A stretch of DNA of 64,000 nucleotides from Clostridiales bacterium (GTDB taxonomy: Bacteria; Bacillota; Clostridia; Oscillospirales; Oscillospiraceae), in assembly GCA_004555655.1 (NCBI GenBank), contig SFHJ01000005.1, forward strand, positions 16,991 to 80,990. Reading direction: 5' to 3'. The position numbers were made by a program, and so were the translations under genes. The notes under the pieces are model-generated. The model worked only from the letters and a program-made list of their open reading frames with translations. It did no database searches and was not told the DNA's origin. The stretch's first letter is position 1; each line of letters opens with the position of its first letter. Below are positions 54,025 through 63,547 of the stretch, piece after piece.

Positions 54025-56158
54025 TTATCTGAACAGTTTCTCGATCAGATCCACCAGATTATTCTGAGCAAACACAGAAACTGCGACGAGCGAGACGGTG
54101 GACATGATCTTAATGAAGATATCGAGGCACGGGCCGACGGTATCTTTCAGCGGATCGCCGACAGTATCGCCGACCACGGCGGCGTCATGCGCGGGGCTTC
54201 CCTTGCCCGAGCCGGGAATGGCGCCGGTTTCGATGTACTTCTTGCCGTTATCCCATGCACCGCCGGCATTGCCGGTGTAGATGGCGATCATGATGGCGCA
54301 GATCGTGGAGCCGATGATGACGCCGCCGACAAACTCAGGCCCGAAGAGAAAGCCACAGCCCACGGGGACCACAATGGCCAGAAGGCTGGGGACCTTCATT
54401 TCACCGATCGCGCCCTTGGAGGAAATCTCAATGCAGGTCTTGTAGTCGGGTTTGGCGGTACCGTTCAGGATGCCGGGGATCTCCCGGAACTGGCGGCGAA
54501 CCTCGTCTACCATCTTTCTGGCAGCCTTGGCCACAGCCTCGATCAGCATACCGGAGAACAAAAACGGCAGCGCGCCGCCCATGATGGCACCGGCCAAGGT
54601 CATGGGCTCAATGATGTTCAGAACCAAAGCGGTGCTGAAATCGTTATAGGAGTACAGATAGGAGATCATCAGGGCCAGCGCAGCCAGCGCGCCGGAGCCG
54701 ATGGCAAAGCCCTTGCCGATGGCTGCAGTGGTGTTGCCGACGGAATCCAGAGTGTCGGTAATTTTGCGGACTTCAGGCTCCAGACCGGACATTTCCGCAA
54801 TGCCGCCGGCGTTGTCGGAGATCGGGCCGTAGGTATCCACGGAGACGGTGGCAGTGACAAAGGACAGCATACCCATGGCAGCCATCGCCACGCCGTACAT
54901 GCCGGAGACGTAGTAGGCAACAATGATACCGGCGCCCAGAATCACGCAGGGAGCCATGCAGGACTTCATGCCCAAGGCCATGCCCTGCGTGATGGTCAGC
55001 GCGGGGCCTTCCAGCGAGGCGTGGGCGAGGTTTTTCGTAGGACTGAACGGCGACAACGCCGACCGCAGCGGCGATCCAGGGCGAGAGCCAACCGCAGCTG
55101 AAGCCAAGAATCGCGGATAAGCTGGCGGCATCATAACTGCGGAACACCAGCAAAGATACCAAGAAGCCAAGAATGATGGTCATGCCGGAGGCCACATAGG
55201 TGGAAGCGTTCAGATCTTTGTGAGGATCGTGAGACATGTTCTTCTTGAACAGCAAAAAGGCGATACCAATGCAGCAGGCAATCAGGCCGATGGAAACGAA
55301 CACCAGCGGGAACAGAATCAGGCTGTTCAGCAGTCCTGCGGACATACCGGTACCCTCGGCCAAGGATTTTGAGAACATATGGTAAGCCAGGATGATGCCG
55401 GAGGAAATGGCGCCGACAAAGCTTTCCAGCAGATCAGAGCCCAGGCCGGCCACATCGCCGACGTTGTCGCCGACGTTGTCGGCGATCGTGGCAGGATTGC
55501 GGGGATCATCCTCGGGAATGTGCGCCTCGGTTTTGCCGACCAGATCAGCGCCCATATCGGCAGCCTTGGTGTAGATGCCGCCGCCAACACGGTTGAACAT
55601 CGCCACCATGGAGCAGCCCAGCGCGTAGCCGGAAAGCGTCATCGTGAACGGGCAGAACCGCAGTCCCAGCAGATTCACATAGGTGGCTTCGGTGATCTTC
55701 AGCTGACCCATGGCCAAGCCGAAGATCACGTAGACCAGGAATATGCCCAGCAGTGCAAAACCGCCGACACAAAGGCCCATGACCGAGCCGCCTTGAAAGG
55801 CAACCTTTACGGTTTTGCCGATGTCTTTCGTTTCCCATGCACGATTGGCAACCCGGATATTGGCATAGGTGGCGATCTTCATGCCGATGAAACCGGCACA
55901 GCCGGACATAACAGCGCCGATGATCAGCGCCACAGCAGCATGCCAGGTGGTAACGACGGCCATGATCACAGCCACGATTGCCACAACGGTATAGAGAACC
56001 TTGTATTCATAATTGATAAAGGCATTGGCGCCGATGCGGATCGCGGAGGCAATTTCCTGCATTTTTTCATTTCCCTCCGGCATCCGGCGGACAGTGATGT
56101 AATTGAACGCCGCAAAGCAAAGCGCCAAAGCAGCTGCGATGATGACGAGATAGATCAT
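54025..56158 (-). pseudogene. hppA: Membrane-bound pyrophosphatase HppA, frameshifted
   Basis: Membrane pyrophosphatase that couples PPi hydrolysis to H+ or Na+ export. The 5' frame starts at ATG 56158 (AAAGGAG upstream) and carries GGGIYTKAADMGADLVGKTE and DNVGDNVGDVAG. The 3' frame carries VSVDTYGPISDNAGGIAEMS, the K+-dependent-type GNTTAAIGKGFAIGSGAL and the C-terminal GDTVGDPLKDTVGP. The frames join at a run of five A residues on the minus strand (plus-strand T at 55031-55035); removal of one base restores a single protein of about 710 residues. It may be a real mutation or a sequencing/assembly error. It lies 24 bases downstream of pfp in the same operon. Confidence 0.88.
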
Positions 56159-56182
56159 ATGCGTTTCTCCTTTCTCTTTATG

Positions 56183-57418
56183 TTATGCAAATACTCTCTT
56201 CAGTCTTGCAAATCTGGGCAGGCCATCCTCTTTTTCGAGCTTCGTCTCGCCCTGAATGAGCGGCATGGCGTACTTGGCAAAGTCGTGCGTGACGTTGTTG
56301 CCCTCGGCGTTGATCCACTCGCGCGGGAACTTCTTCTCGAAGTTGGCCACGTCCGCCAGGTCAAACAGCTTGGCCTCGCACTTGTAGCCGTTCGTGCGGT
56401 CGCAGGCAAAGCCCACCATCTTGTCGGTCGTGCCCTTGAGCATCTCCTCCACAGCCGTCTTGCCGGACATGAAGGACTCTTCGATGTCGGTCAGAGACGC
56501 GCAGTGCGCGGCGCAGCGCTGCAGCAGCGAAAGCTCAATGCCGCGGACCTTGGCGCCGGTCTTTTCCTTCATGACATTCGCCAGCATCGCAGCCAGGCCG
56601 CCCAGCTGGGCATGGCCGAAGCCGTCGGTACCGGAGGTCTTGGCCTCGGAGACAAAGCGGCCGTCGGCATAGTGGATGCCCTCGGAGACGGCGACGATGC
56701 AGTTGCCGTTCTTCTTGTAGCACGCAGACACGTCCGCGACGAACTTGTCCATGTCGAAATCGACCTCAGGCAGGTAGATGAAGTCGCAGCAGTGCTCTTT
56801 CTCATTGGCCAACGCCGCGGCGGCGGTCAGCCAGCCCGCGTGACGGCCCATACACTCGATAATCGTAATCATGCCGGTGTTGTACACCTGCGCGTCACGC
56901 GCAACTTCCATGACGGAGGTGGCGATATACTTGGCGGCGGAGGCAAAGCCCGGGCAGTGGTCGGTACCGAAGAGGTCATTGTCGATGGTCTTAGGCACGC
57001 CCATGACGCGGCACTCATAGCCGACCTTCTTCATATACTTGGAGATCTTGTTGCAGGTATCCATTGAGTCGTTGCCGCCGTTGTAGCAGAAGTAGCGCAC
57101 GTCGTACTTCTTGAAGATCTCAAGGATGCGCTTGTAGTCGGTATCGTCGACGTCGGGATCGGCGATCTTGTAGCGGCAGGAGCCGAGCGCAGACGACGGC
57201 GTATAGGGCAGGCGGGCCAGCTCCGCGGGATCTTCCGCGTCCATGCACAGAAGGCGGTCGTCAAGCACGCCCTTGATGCCGTGGTTGGCGCCGTAGACCT
57301 TGGTGATGCAGTCGGATTCCAGCGCGGTCTTGATGACGCCGTAGGCGCTGGCGTTGATAACGGAAGACGGGCCGCCGGACTGACCGATGATCAGCGCGCC
57401 CTTCAAAGGAAGAGACAT
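56183..57418 (-). CDS. pfp: Pyrophosphate-dependent 6-phosphofructokinase
   Basis: Phosphorylates fructose 6-phosphate, probably with PPi (reversible) rather than ATP. It has 411 residues. IIGQSGGPSSVINASAYG is at the N-terminus, YCYNGGNDSMDTCNKIS at about 97-113 and MGVPKTIDNDLFGTDHCPGF at about 123-142. The Asp in GGND and the Lys in PKTIDND are the PPi-type residues. MGRHAGW follows. ATG 57418 has GGAGG 8 bases upstream. It forms an operon with the membrane pyrophosphatase downstream, so both enzymes draw on PPi. Confidence 0.93.
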   Translation of the reverse strand: MSLPLKGALIIGQSGGPSSVINASAYGVIKTALESDCITKVYGANHGIKGVLDDRLLCMDAEDPAELARLPYTPSSALGSCRYKIADPDVDDTDYKRILEIFKKYDVRYFCYNGGNDSMDTCNKISKYMKKVGYECRVMGVPKTIDNDLFGTDHCPGFASAAKYIATSVMEVARDAQVYNTGMITIIECMGRHAGWLTAAAALANEKEHCCDFIYLPEVDFDMDKFVADVSACYKKNGNCIVAVSEGIHYADGRFVSEAKTSGTDGFGHAQLGGLAAMLANVMKEKTGAKVRGIELSLLQRCAAHCASLTDIEESFMSGKTAVEEMLKGTTDKMVGFACDRTNGYKCEAKLFDLADVANFEKKFPREWINAEGNNVTHDFAKYAMPLIQGETKLEKEDGLPRFARLKRVFA

Positions 57419-57454
57419 ACAAATTACCTCCAAATCTCTCAAAAATTACAAAGT

Positions 57455-57499
57455 AACTGCACCCCAATTGCAGTGTAGTCCAACAATTGAGGTGCAGTT
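57455..57499. promoter_or_regulatory. Imperfect 16-bp inverted repeat upstream of pfp
   Basis: AACTGCACCCCAATTG (57455-57470) and its inverted copy (57484-57499) differ at one base, with a 13-base centre. It lies 37-81 bases before the pfp start and has the form of an operator. The cognate regulator is unknown. Confidence 0.6.
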
Positions 57500-57592
57500 G
57501 ATGGCGATTTCTACCCGACACTAACAGCGGGCTCATTATTGCATATACGAAAACGTAAAACTGCCCGATCGCAGTTCCGTTCACGCAGCTTT

Positions 57593-57841
57593 TTACGTTT
57601 GTCCAAAGAAACGCTTTGGATTTTCAAATAAAATTTGATGTAACACCGTCGGTTCAACACCCATCTCGATCAATGCCGGGAAGGCATGCTTTAAAATAAA
57701 CAGCCATCCGTCTGGAATAACCTCATCATGCACGAAGCGAAGCGTCTGCGCATCTACGGTATCCCATAGTGTGGAAACGGCACCAGCGTCGTGGCTGAAC
57801 AGCATCCGATCCGCCATTCCTGCGTCAATCATTGCCTTAGA
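57593..57841 (-). pseudogene. 3' remnant of a phosphotriesterase-family hydrolase gene
   Basis: About 83 C-terminal codons remain, ending at TAA 57595-57593. They carry the family's conserved tail: MIDAGMADRMLFSHDAG (SHD holds the metal-ligand Asp), VIPALIEMGV-type helix (FPALIEMGVEPTVLHQILFE) and NPKRFF. Upstream of about 57841 the minus frame stays open but only re-reads the opposite-strand SLH gene, so the catalytic N-terminal part is missing. The enzyme would have been an amidohydrolase-fold lactonase or esterase. Confidence 0.75.
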
Positions 57842-60442
57842 GCGGCATATGACGCGCTGACCGACGCGCAGAAGGTGCTTGTTGAGAACTATGCGGATCT
57901 GACCGCAGCTGAGGCGGCGCTTGCCACGCTCGAGGAAGCGAAGCTTGTGGATATCTATAACAAGACGTCGCAGACCTTGCTGGCCACCGAAGTCTCCACC
58001 GGCTCGGTCAAGGGCGAGTGGCTGATGTTCGGCCTGGCCCGGGCGCTGGACAAGGAGCCCACCGAGGCGCAGAAAACAACCTATCTTGCCGCGGTCAAAT
58101 CGTACATCGAAAGGAGAATCAACGACGCCGGGCAACTGCACCGGTACAAATCCACGGACAATTCCAGAATTGCCCTGGCTCTGACGGCCCTGGGCTATGA
58201 CCCCGCCGACTTCGAGGGCTATGATCTGCTGAAGGCCTTTGGCAATACCGACTGGGCCACGCAGCAGGGCAGCACCGGCACAGCCTTCGCCCTTCTGGCT
58301 CTGCGGGCAGCGGATTACACCGTCTCCAATGAACAGGAGCTGATTGACAGCCTGCTGAACAGTCAGAACGCCGACGGAGGCTGGGCTATTACCACCGGCA
58401 GCAGCGATCTGGACGCCACTGCCATGGTCATCCAGGCCCTGGCTCCCGACTATGAAAATGCCCGGGTCGAAACTGCTGTGAACAACGCCCTGGCGTTCCT
58501 GGCTGGGAAGATGCAGGAGGACGGCACTGTGACCGACGGCGCATTCCCGGCCTCCGCCGAGACCATCGCGCAGATTCTGGTGGCCCTGACCGAGCTGGGC
58601 CGGAATCCCGCTTCGGATACGCAGTTCATCAAAAACGGCAAGACTCTCCTGGACGGCCTGACAACATTCTATCTCAAGGATCAGGGCTTTGCCCACGCGC
58701 AGGACGGCGAATTCAACCAGATGGCCACGGAGCAGGCCTTCTACGCTCTGGTTGCCTGCCGCCGTCTGGCCGCGGAACAGCGCAGCCTCTATGACATGAG
58801 CGTCACCCGTGTGACCAGGTACACCGTCACCGTAGCGCCCACCGCCAATGGCCGGGTCAGCGTGGATCTTACCCAGGCCGCGGAAGGCGCAGCCGTCACC
58901 GTCACCGCCGAGCCGGACATCGGCTACGAATTGGAAAGCCTGACGGTAACGGATACCTACGGGAAATCCGTGCCTCTGACCGGCAATACCTTCACCATGC
59001 CCGCTGCCGATGTGACTGTGACTGCCGTCTTCGCCAAGGCGGAAAATCCCGCCGCGGATGTGGAAGCGGCCATCGACGCGCTGACAGTCACCAAGGCCGA
59101 CGCCAGAACTCAGGCAGCCCTGGAAGCGGTGGAAGAAGCCTACCGGGCGCTGACCGATGAGCAGAAGTCCAACGTGAAGAATGCCGACAAGCTGATTGCC
59201 CTGCGGCAGACCTTCGACCGCCTGCTGGCCAGCGCAAAGGAGGCTGCCAAGGAAGACTTGAAGACCTGGTTCGGCACCCTGGAAGAAGAAGACTATACCA
59301 AGGAAAATTGGAACAAGCTTCGGGAGCTTCTGAACGACGGTCTGGCGGATATCGAAAAAGCGAAAAACACCGACGAGATTGATGCCATTCTCCGTTCGGT
59401 CAAGCGCAGCGCCGAGGACATTGCCAAGGGAGAGAAGCTCACCGTCACCTTCCGGCTCATCGGCGACACCAGGCACGACAACGTGGTCACCGACCACGAG
59501 AAGTATGTTACCTGGATTCCCACTACCACCTACACCCTGGAGCCCGGCGCCACCGTGTATGATGTGTTTATGGAGGCCATAGCCGACAACGGTCTGAGCC
59601 AGAAGGGCGCATCCGGCAATTATGTGTCCTCTATCAAGGCGCCTGCCGTTCTGGGCGGCTATTGGCTGGGTGAGTTTGACAACGGCAAAAACTCCGGCTG
59701 GATGTACACAGTCAACGGTGTTCATCCCGGCGTTGGCCTGAAGGACTGCATCCTGAAGGACGGCGACCGCATTGTCTGGCACTATGTGGACGACTACACC
59801 AAAGAGGAAAGCAAGTTCACCTGGCTGGAAGCCGAGGATATCTCGCCTGAGGCCTATGCAAAGAAGCAGGAGCAGACAGTCTCCGCAGAATTTGCCGATG
59901 TGACCAAGAACGACTGGTTCTATGACGATGTGCAGTTTGCGGTGGAGAACGGTCTGTTCAATGGCACGTCCAACACCACCTTCTCCCCCAACGCTGCCAT
60001 GAACCGGGCCATGCTGGTGACGGTTCTCTACCGGCTGGAGGGCGAGCCCAAGGTAAGCGGTTCCAGCGAATTTACCGATGTGGCGGCCAACCAGTGGTAC
60101 ACCGACGCCGTCATCTGGGCCACCGGGCACAAGATTGTCAACGGCTACGGCAACGGTAAATTCGGCCCCACCGACAGCATCACCCGCGAGCAGATGGCGG
60201 CCATTCTGTACCGTTATGCGCAATACAAGAACTACAGCGTCAAGGCCTCCAACAGCCTGATGCACTACAACGACTACGCGCAGATCACGCCCTATGCCCT
60301 GCAGGCTCTGAAATGGGCCAATGCCGAGGGGCTGATCAACGGCCGCACCGGCACAACCCTGGCGCCCCAGGGCACCGCCACCCGCGCAGAGGTTGCAGCC
60401 ATCCTGCACCGCTTCGTGAAGAATGTGGTGAAAGCGGGCTGA
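57842..60442 (+). pseudogene. 5'-truncated SLH surface protein with alpha/alpha toroid and transcobalamin-C-like (DUF4430) domains
   Basis: The frame runs through about 867 codons but lacks a start, signal peptide and promoter: upstream of about 57842 it reads antisense phosphotriesterase sequence. Modules in order: a tail of a DALTDAQK-type helical repeat; a prenyltransferase-like toroid (58000-58800; LLNSQNADGGWAITTGSSDL, GTAFALLALRAADY); a Flg_new-like beta repeat; a helical FIVAR-like stretch; a DUF4430 domain (59540-59810; GNYVSSIKAPAVLGGYWLGE then NSGWMYTVNGV); and three SLH domains. Toroid plus DUF4430 is the layout of intrinsic factor and transcobalamin. Probably non-functional here unless fused to another start. 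Confidence 0.8.
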
Positions 60443-60460
60443 TTATTCCCATTCCAGCAG

Positions 60461-60485
60461 CCAGACCCGGTTTTTCCGGGTCTGG
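60461..60485 (+). terminator. Hairpin between the SLH fragment and the next toroid gene
   Basis: CCAGACCCGG/CCGGGTCTGG (10 bp, loop TTTTT). A T-run follows only after 12 bases, so it may be a partial terminator or a processing stem. Confidence 0.5.
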
Positions 60486-60527
60486 CATTCGCGATATTTT
60501 TGAGTCCTCAAAACAGGAGGTTTTGTG

Positions 60528-62033
60528 ATGAACAAACGCAGATTTCTGGCTCTGTGTCTGGCGCTTGTCCTGTGCCTGGGCCTGACGATCCCGGCTTTCG
60601 CTGCATCGGTTTCCGATGCGCTGCAGGATACGGCCAGCTATGTGCTAAAAACCACCCCCAATCCCCAGGTCGGCTCCATTGGAGGCGAATGGGCGGTGCT
60701 CGGACTGTCCCGAGGCGGCTATCCGGTTCCGTCCGGCTATTACAGCAACGTGGTTTCCTATGTGAAGCAGTGCCAGGGTGTGCTCCACAGCCGCAAATAT
60801 ACGGAATACTCCCGCGTGGTTCTGGCTCTGACTGCCATTGGCAAGGATCCCGCCAATGTGGGCGGTTACGATCTGGTCGAACCGCTGCGCGACTACGACC
60901 AGGTGATCTGGCAGGGCGTCAATGGCCCCATCTTCGCCCTCCTCGCCCTGGACAGCGGCAATTACGCCTACGATGTGCGGCAGGACTACATCGACTATAT
61001 TCTGAGCTTAGAAATATCCGGTGGGGGCTGGTCCCTGGAGGGCAAGCAGGCCGATGTGGATCTGACAGCCATGGCCTTGCAGGCTCTGGCCAAGTATCAG
61101 GATCAAAAAGCAGTGAAGTCCGCTACGGACCGTGCGCTGTCCTGGCTCTCCAAGAACCAGAACAGCGATGGCACCTTTTCCTCCTACGGCGTCGCCAACT
61201 GCGAATCCTGCGCGCAGGTAATTGTGGCCCTGTGTGAACTGGGTATCTCTTTGGATGACAGCCGCTTCGTGAAAAACGGCAGCAGCCCCCTGGATGGCTT
61301 GATGCACTTCTATGACAAGGGCAGCGGATTCCACCATGTGGCAGACGGCGGAAGCGGCGCAGACGGTATGTCCACGGAGCAGGGCTTCTATGCTCTGGTG
61401 GCCGCCAACCGGATTGCAAACGGCCAGAGCAGCCTGTACCGCATGAGCAGCAGCGCTCCCAGCGCTTCTGTTGCCGGCAATGCCGTGTTTTCCGATATTG
61501 CGGGCCACGCCAACCAGAAAGCCATCGAAGCATTAGTGGAGAAGCAGGTTATCAACGGCATGGGCGACGGCACCTTCGCCCCCAACAAGACCATGACCCG
61601 GGCAGAGTTCTGCACCATCACGGTGAAAGCGCTGGCCTTGGCCCCCAGGGCCAACAATTCCTTCACAGATGTGGCGTCCACTGCCTGGTATGCCGGATAC
61701 GTTGGAACGGCCAGCGGCAAGGGCATTGTCAACGGCATCGGCAATCACAAATTCAACCCGGAAGGGACCATCACCCGGCAGGAAGCGGCCACTATGGTGG
61801 CCCGTGCCGCCAAAGTCCTGAACCTTGATACCGGTGTAGGAAACGCAGATGAAGTGATGGCGCTGTTCTCCGATGGCGCAGCCGTGGCAGACTGGGCCAG
61901 GGACGCGCTGGCCTACTGTGCGGCCAGCGGCATTGTGACCTGGACAGGCTCCCTGCAGCCCGACAAGGCGATCCTTCGCTGTGAGATCGCGCAGATGATC
62001 TACAACATGCTGGCAATTGCCGGGAAGCTGTGA
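60528..62033 (+). CDS. SLH-anchored alpha/alpha toroid (prenyltransferase-like repeat) surface protein
   Basis: A 501-residue secreted protein. A signal peptide (about 1-26; LALCLALVLCLGLTIPAFAA) is followed by a toroid of helical repeats, about 30-310 (SIGGEWAVLGLSRGGY, SLEISGGGWSLEGKQADVDL, LSKNQNSDGTFSSYG), and three SLH domains, about 320-501 (NGMGDGTFAPNKTMTRAEF). The repeats resemble those of terpene cyclases and intrinsic factor but show no obvious catalytic DDTA or DxDD motif, which favours a binding role. ATG 60528 has AGGAGG 7 bases upstream (GTG 60525 is an alternative). It is adjacent to a DUF4430 lipoprotein and ECF transporter genes. Confidence 0.85.
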   Translation: MNKRRFLALCLALVLCLGLTIPAFAASVSDALQDTASYVLKTTPNPQVGSIGGEWAVLGLSRGGYPVPSGYYSNVVSYVKQCQGVLHSRKYTEYSRVVLALTAIGKDPANVGGYDLVEPLRDYDQVIWQGVNGPIFALLALDSGNYAYDVRQDYIDYILSLEISGGGWSLEGKQADVDLTAMALQALAKYQDQKAVKSATDRALSWLSKNQNSDGTFSSYGVANCESCAQVIVALCELGISLDDSRFVKNGSSPLDGLMHFYDKGSGFHHVADGGSGADGMSTEQGFYALVAANRIANGQSSLYRMSSSAPSASVAGNAVFSDIAGHANQKAIEALVEKQVINGMGDGTFAPNKTMTRAEFCTITVKALALAPRANNSFTDVASTAWYAGYVGTASGKGIVNGIGNHKFNPEGTITRQEAATMVARAAKVLNLDTGVGNADEVMALFSDGAAVADWARDALAYCAASGIVTWTGSLQPDKAILRCEIAQMIYNMLAIAGKL

Positions 62034-62037
62034 GCAT

Positions 62038-62628
62038 ATGAAAAAGCTACTTGGATTGCTGCTGGCGCTGCTGCTGCTGTGCGGCTGCGCGTCGCAAACG
62101 GACGCAGCGGATGATACTGCAGCTCCCGGGACCGGCAAGGACACATTTCAGACCGACCCGGTTCCGGAGGGCAAGCCGGAACCGGTGGAGCCGCAGGAGT
62201 CGGAAGTCACGGACGCCGCGTTTACCTGCACCATCTCCATTTCCTGCGCCACAATTTTGGATCACATGGATAATCTGGATCCGGAAAAGACGGAGCTGGT
62301 TCCGGAGGACGGCTGGATTCTGCAGCCTGTGGCTGCGTCCTTCCACCAGGGAGAGAGCGTCTTTGACGTGCTCCTGCGGGTCTGCCAGGAAAACAAAATC
62401 CATATGGAATACTCCGACACCCCCATGTACAACTCCGCGTACATCGAGGGTATCGGCAATCTCTATGAATTCGACTGTGGGAACCTGTCCGGTTGGATGT
62501 ACAAGGTCAACGACTGGTTCCCAAACTACGGCTGCAGCCGCTACGCGCTGCAGGACGGCGATGTGGTGTGCTGGGTCTATACCTGTGATCTGGGCGCGGA
62601 CGTCGGCGACAATTCCATGACAAGCTGA
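62038..62628 (+). CDS. DUF4430 (transcobalamin-C-like) lipoprotein
   Basis: A 196-residue lipoprotein. The signal peptide MKKLLGLLLALLLLCGC has a lipobox LCGC (Cys17), followed by a Pro/Glu-rich linker to about 60. The DUF4430 domain (about 65-185) has ESVFDVLLRVCQENKIHMEY, SAYIEGIGNLYEFDCGN then LSGWMYKVNDWFPNYG, and LQDGDVVCWVYT. In transcobalamin and intrinsic factor this beta domain closes over the corrinoid. It starts 4 bases after the toroid gene and ends 9 bases before ecfT, so it is a probable accessory binding protein of the ECF importer (inference). Confidence 0.85.
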   Translation: MKKLLGLLLALLLLCGCASQTDAADDTAAPGTGKDTFQTDPVPEGKPEPVEPQESEVTDAAFTCTISISCATILDHMDNLDPEKTELVPEDGWILQPVAASFHQGESVFDVLLRVCQENKIHMEYSDTPMYNSAYIEGIGNLYEFDCGNLSGWMYKVNDWFPNYGCSRYALQDGDVVCWVYTCDLGADVGDNSMTS

Positions 62629-62637
62629 CGGAGTGTG

Positions 62638-63547
62638 ATGCCTTACGCAAAACCGAGATGCCTTTTCCGCCTGCCATCCGGTGGTCAATTTTCTGTATTA
62701 TGGGCTGGTGCTGGTGTTTTCCATGTTTCTTATGCACCCGGTCTATCTGGCGATTTCCCTGCTGGGGGCGTTCTGCTACAGCGTCTGGCTCCAGGGCCGA
62801 AAAGCGGTGCGGTTCACCGTCCTGGGATTGCTTCCCATGGCCGCGTTTGCCGCACTGATCAATCCTGCGTTTAACCATGAGGGCGCAACCATTTTGACAT
62901 ATCTGCCCTCCGGCAATCCGATGACGCTGGAATCAATCCTGTACGGCTTTGCAGCTGCGGCCATGCTGGCGGCCATCGTGCTGTGGTTCTCCAGCTACAA
63001 CGAGATCATGACCTCGGATAAGTTTGTCTACCTTTTTGGCCGCGTGATCCCGGCTCTGAGTCTGGTGTTGTCCATGACGCTGCGCTTCGTTCCCAAGTTC
63101 AAGGCGCAGTTGCAGACGGTTATGGAGGCGCAGCGGTGCGTGGGAAGGGATACATCCAACGGAAGCCTGCCCCAGCGGCTCAAAAGCGCAGCCAGAGTCT
63201 TTTCAATCATGCTGACCTGGAGCATGGAAAACGCCATTGAAACAGCGGATTCCATGCGCTCCCGCGGCTATGGTCTGCCGGGCCGTTCAGCATTTTCCAT
63301 CTATCGCTTCGACAGCCGTGATCGTGCAGCGATAGGCTGGCTGCTGCTCTGCGGTGCGTATGTGGCCTCCGGCTGGATCGCAGGCGGCGCCCGGTTCCGC
63401 TACTATCCGACGGTAAAGGCCGCGCCGGTTCTCCCGCTGACGGTCAGCTTCGCCCTGGTGTATCTGGCGCTTTGTATGACGCCGGTTCTGATCGACTGGT
63501 GGGACGGCCGCGTCTGGGACGCCGTGAGAAAGGAGGTCTCGTCATGA
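62638..63547 (+). CDS. ecfT: ECF transporter T component (EcfT/CbiQ family), probable one-base shift near the start
   Basis: Transmembrane coupling protein of an energy-coupling-factor vitamin importer. The continuous frame from GTG 62681 encodes 288 residues with about five membrane segments and the EcfT coupling motifs AQRCVGRD and MRSRGYGLPGR (Ala-Arg-Gly type). Upstream in that frame the sequence RDAFSACHPVV is clearly family N-terminus but has no start codon. ATG 62638, with GGAG upstream, gives MPYAK in the neighbouring frame; removing one base near 62651-62655 joins them into MPYAKRDAFSACHPVVNFLY. The stop overlaps ecfA (ATGA). Confidence 0.85.

Noticed and set aside
53706..54067. Short open frames around the tRNA remnant (containing RDLNPRSPGYE or NPEIGGSNPSPAT)
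   Set aside because: These peptides are well-known artefacts of translating tRNA sequence.
56059..56158. Alternative view that the hppA halves are two separate genes
   Set aside because: The motifs are split in the order of a single pyrophosphatase, and the second half has no start or ribosome-binding site.
57842..60409. The long minus-strand frame continuing from the phosphotriesterase remnant through the SLH gene
   Set aside because: Only the last 83 codons resemble phosphotriesterase. The rest is antisense to toroid, DUF4430 and SLH coding sequence.
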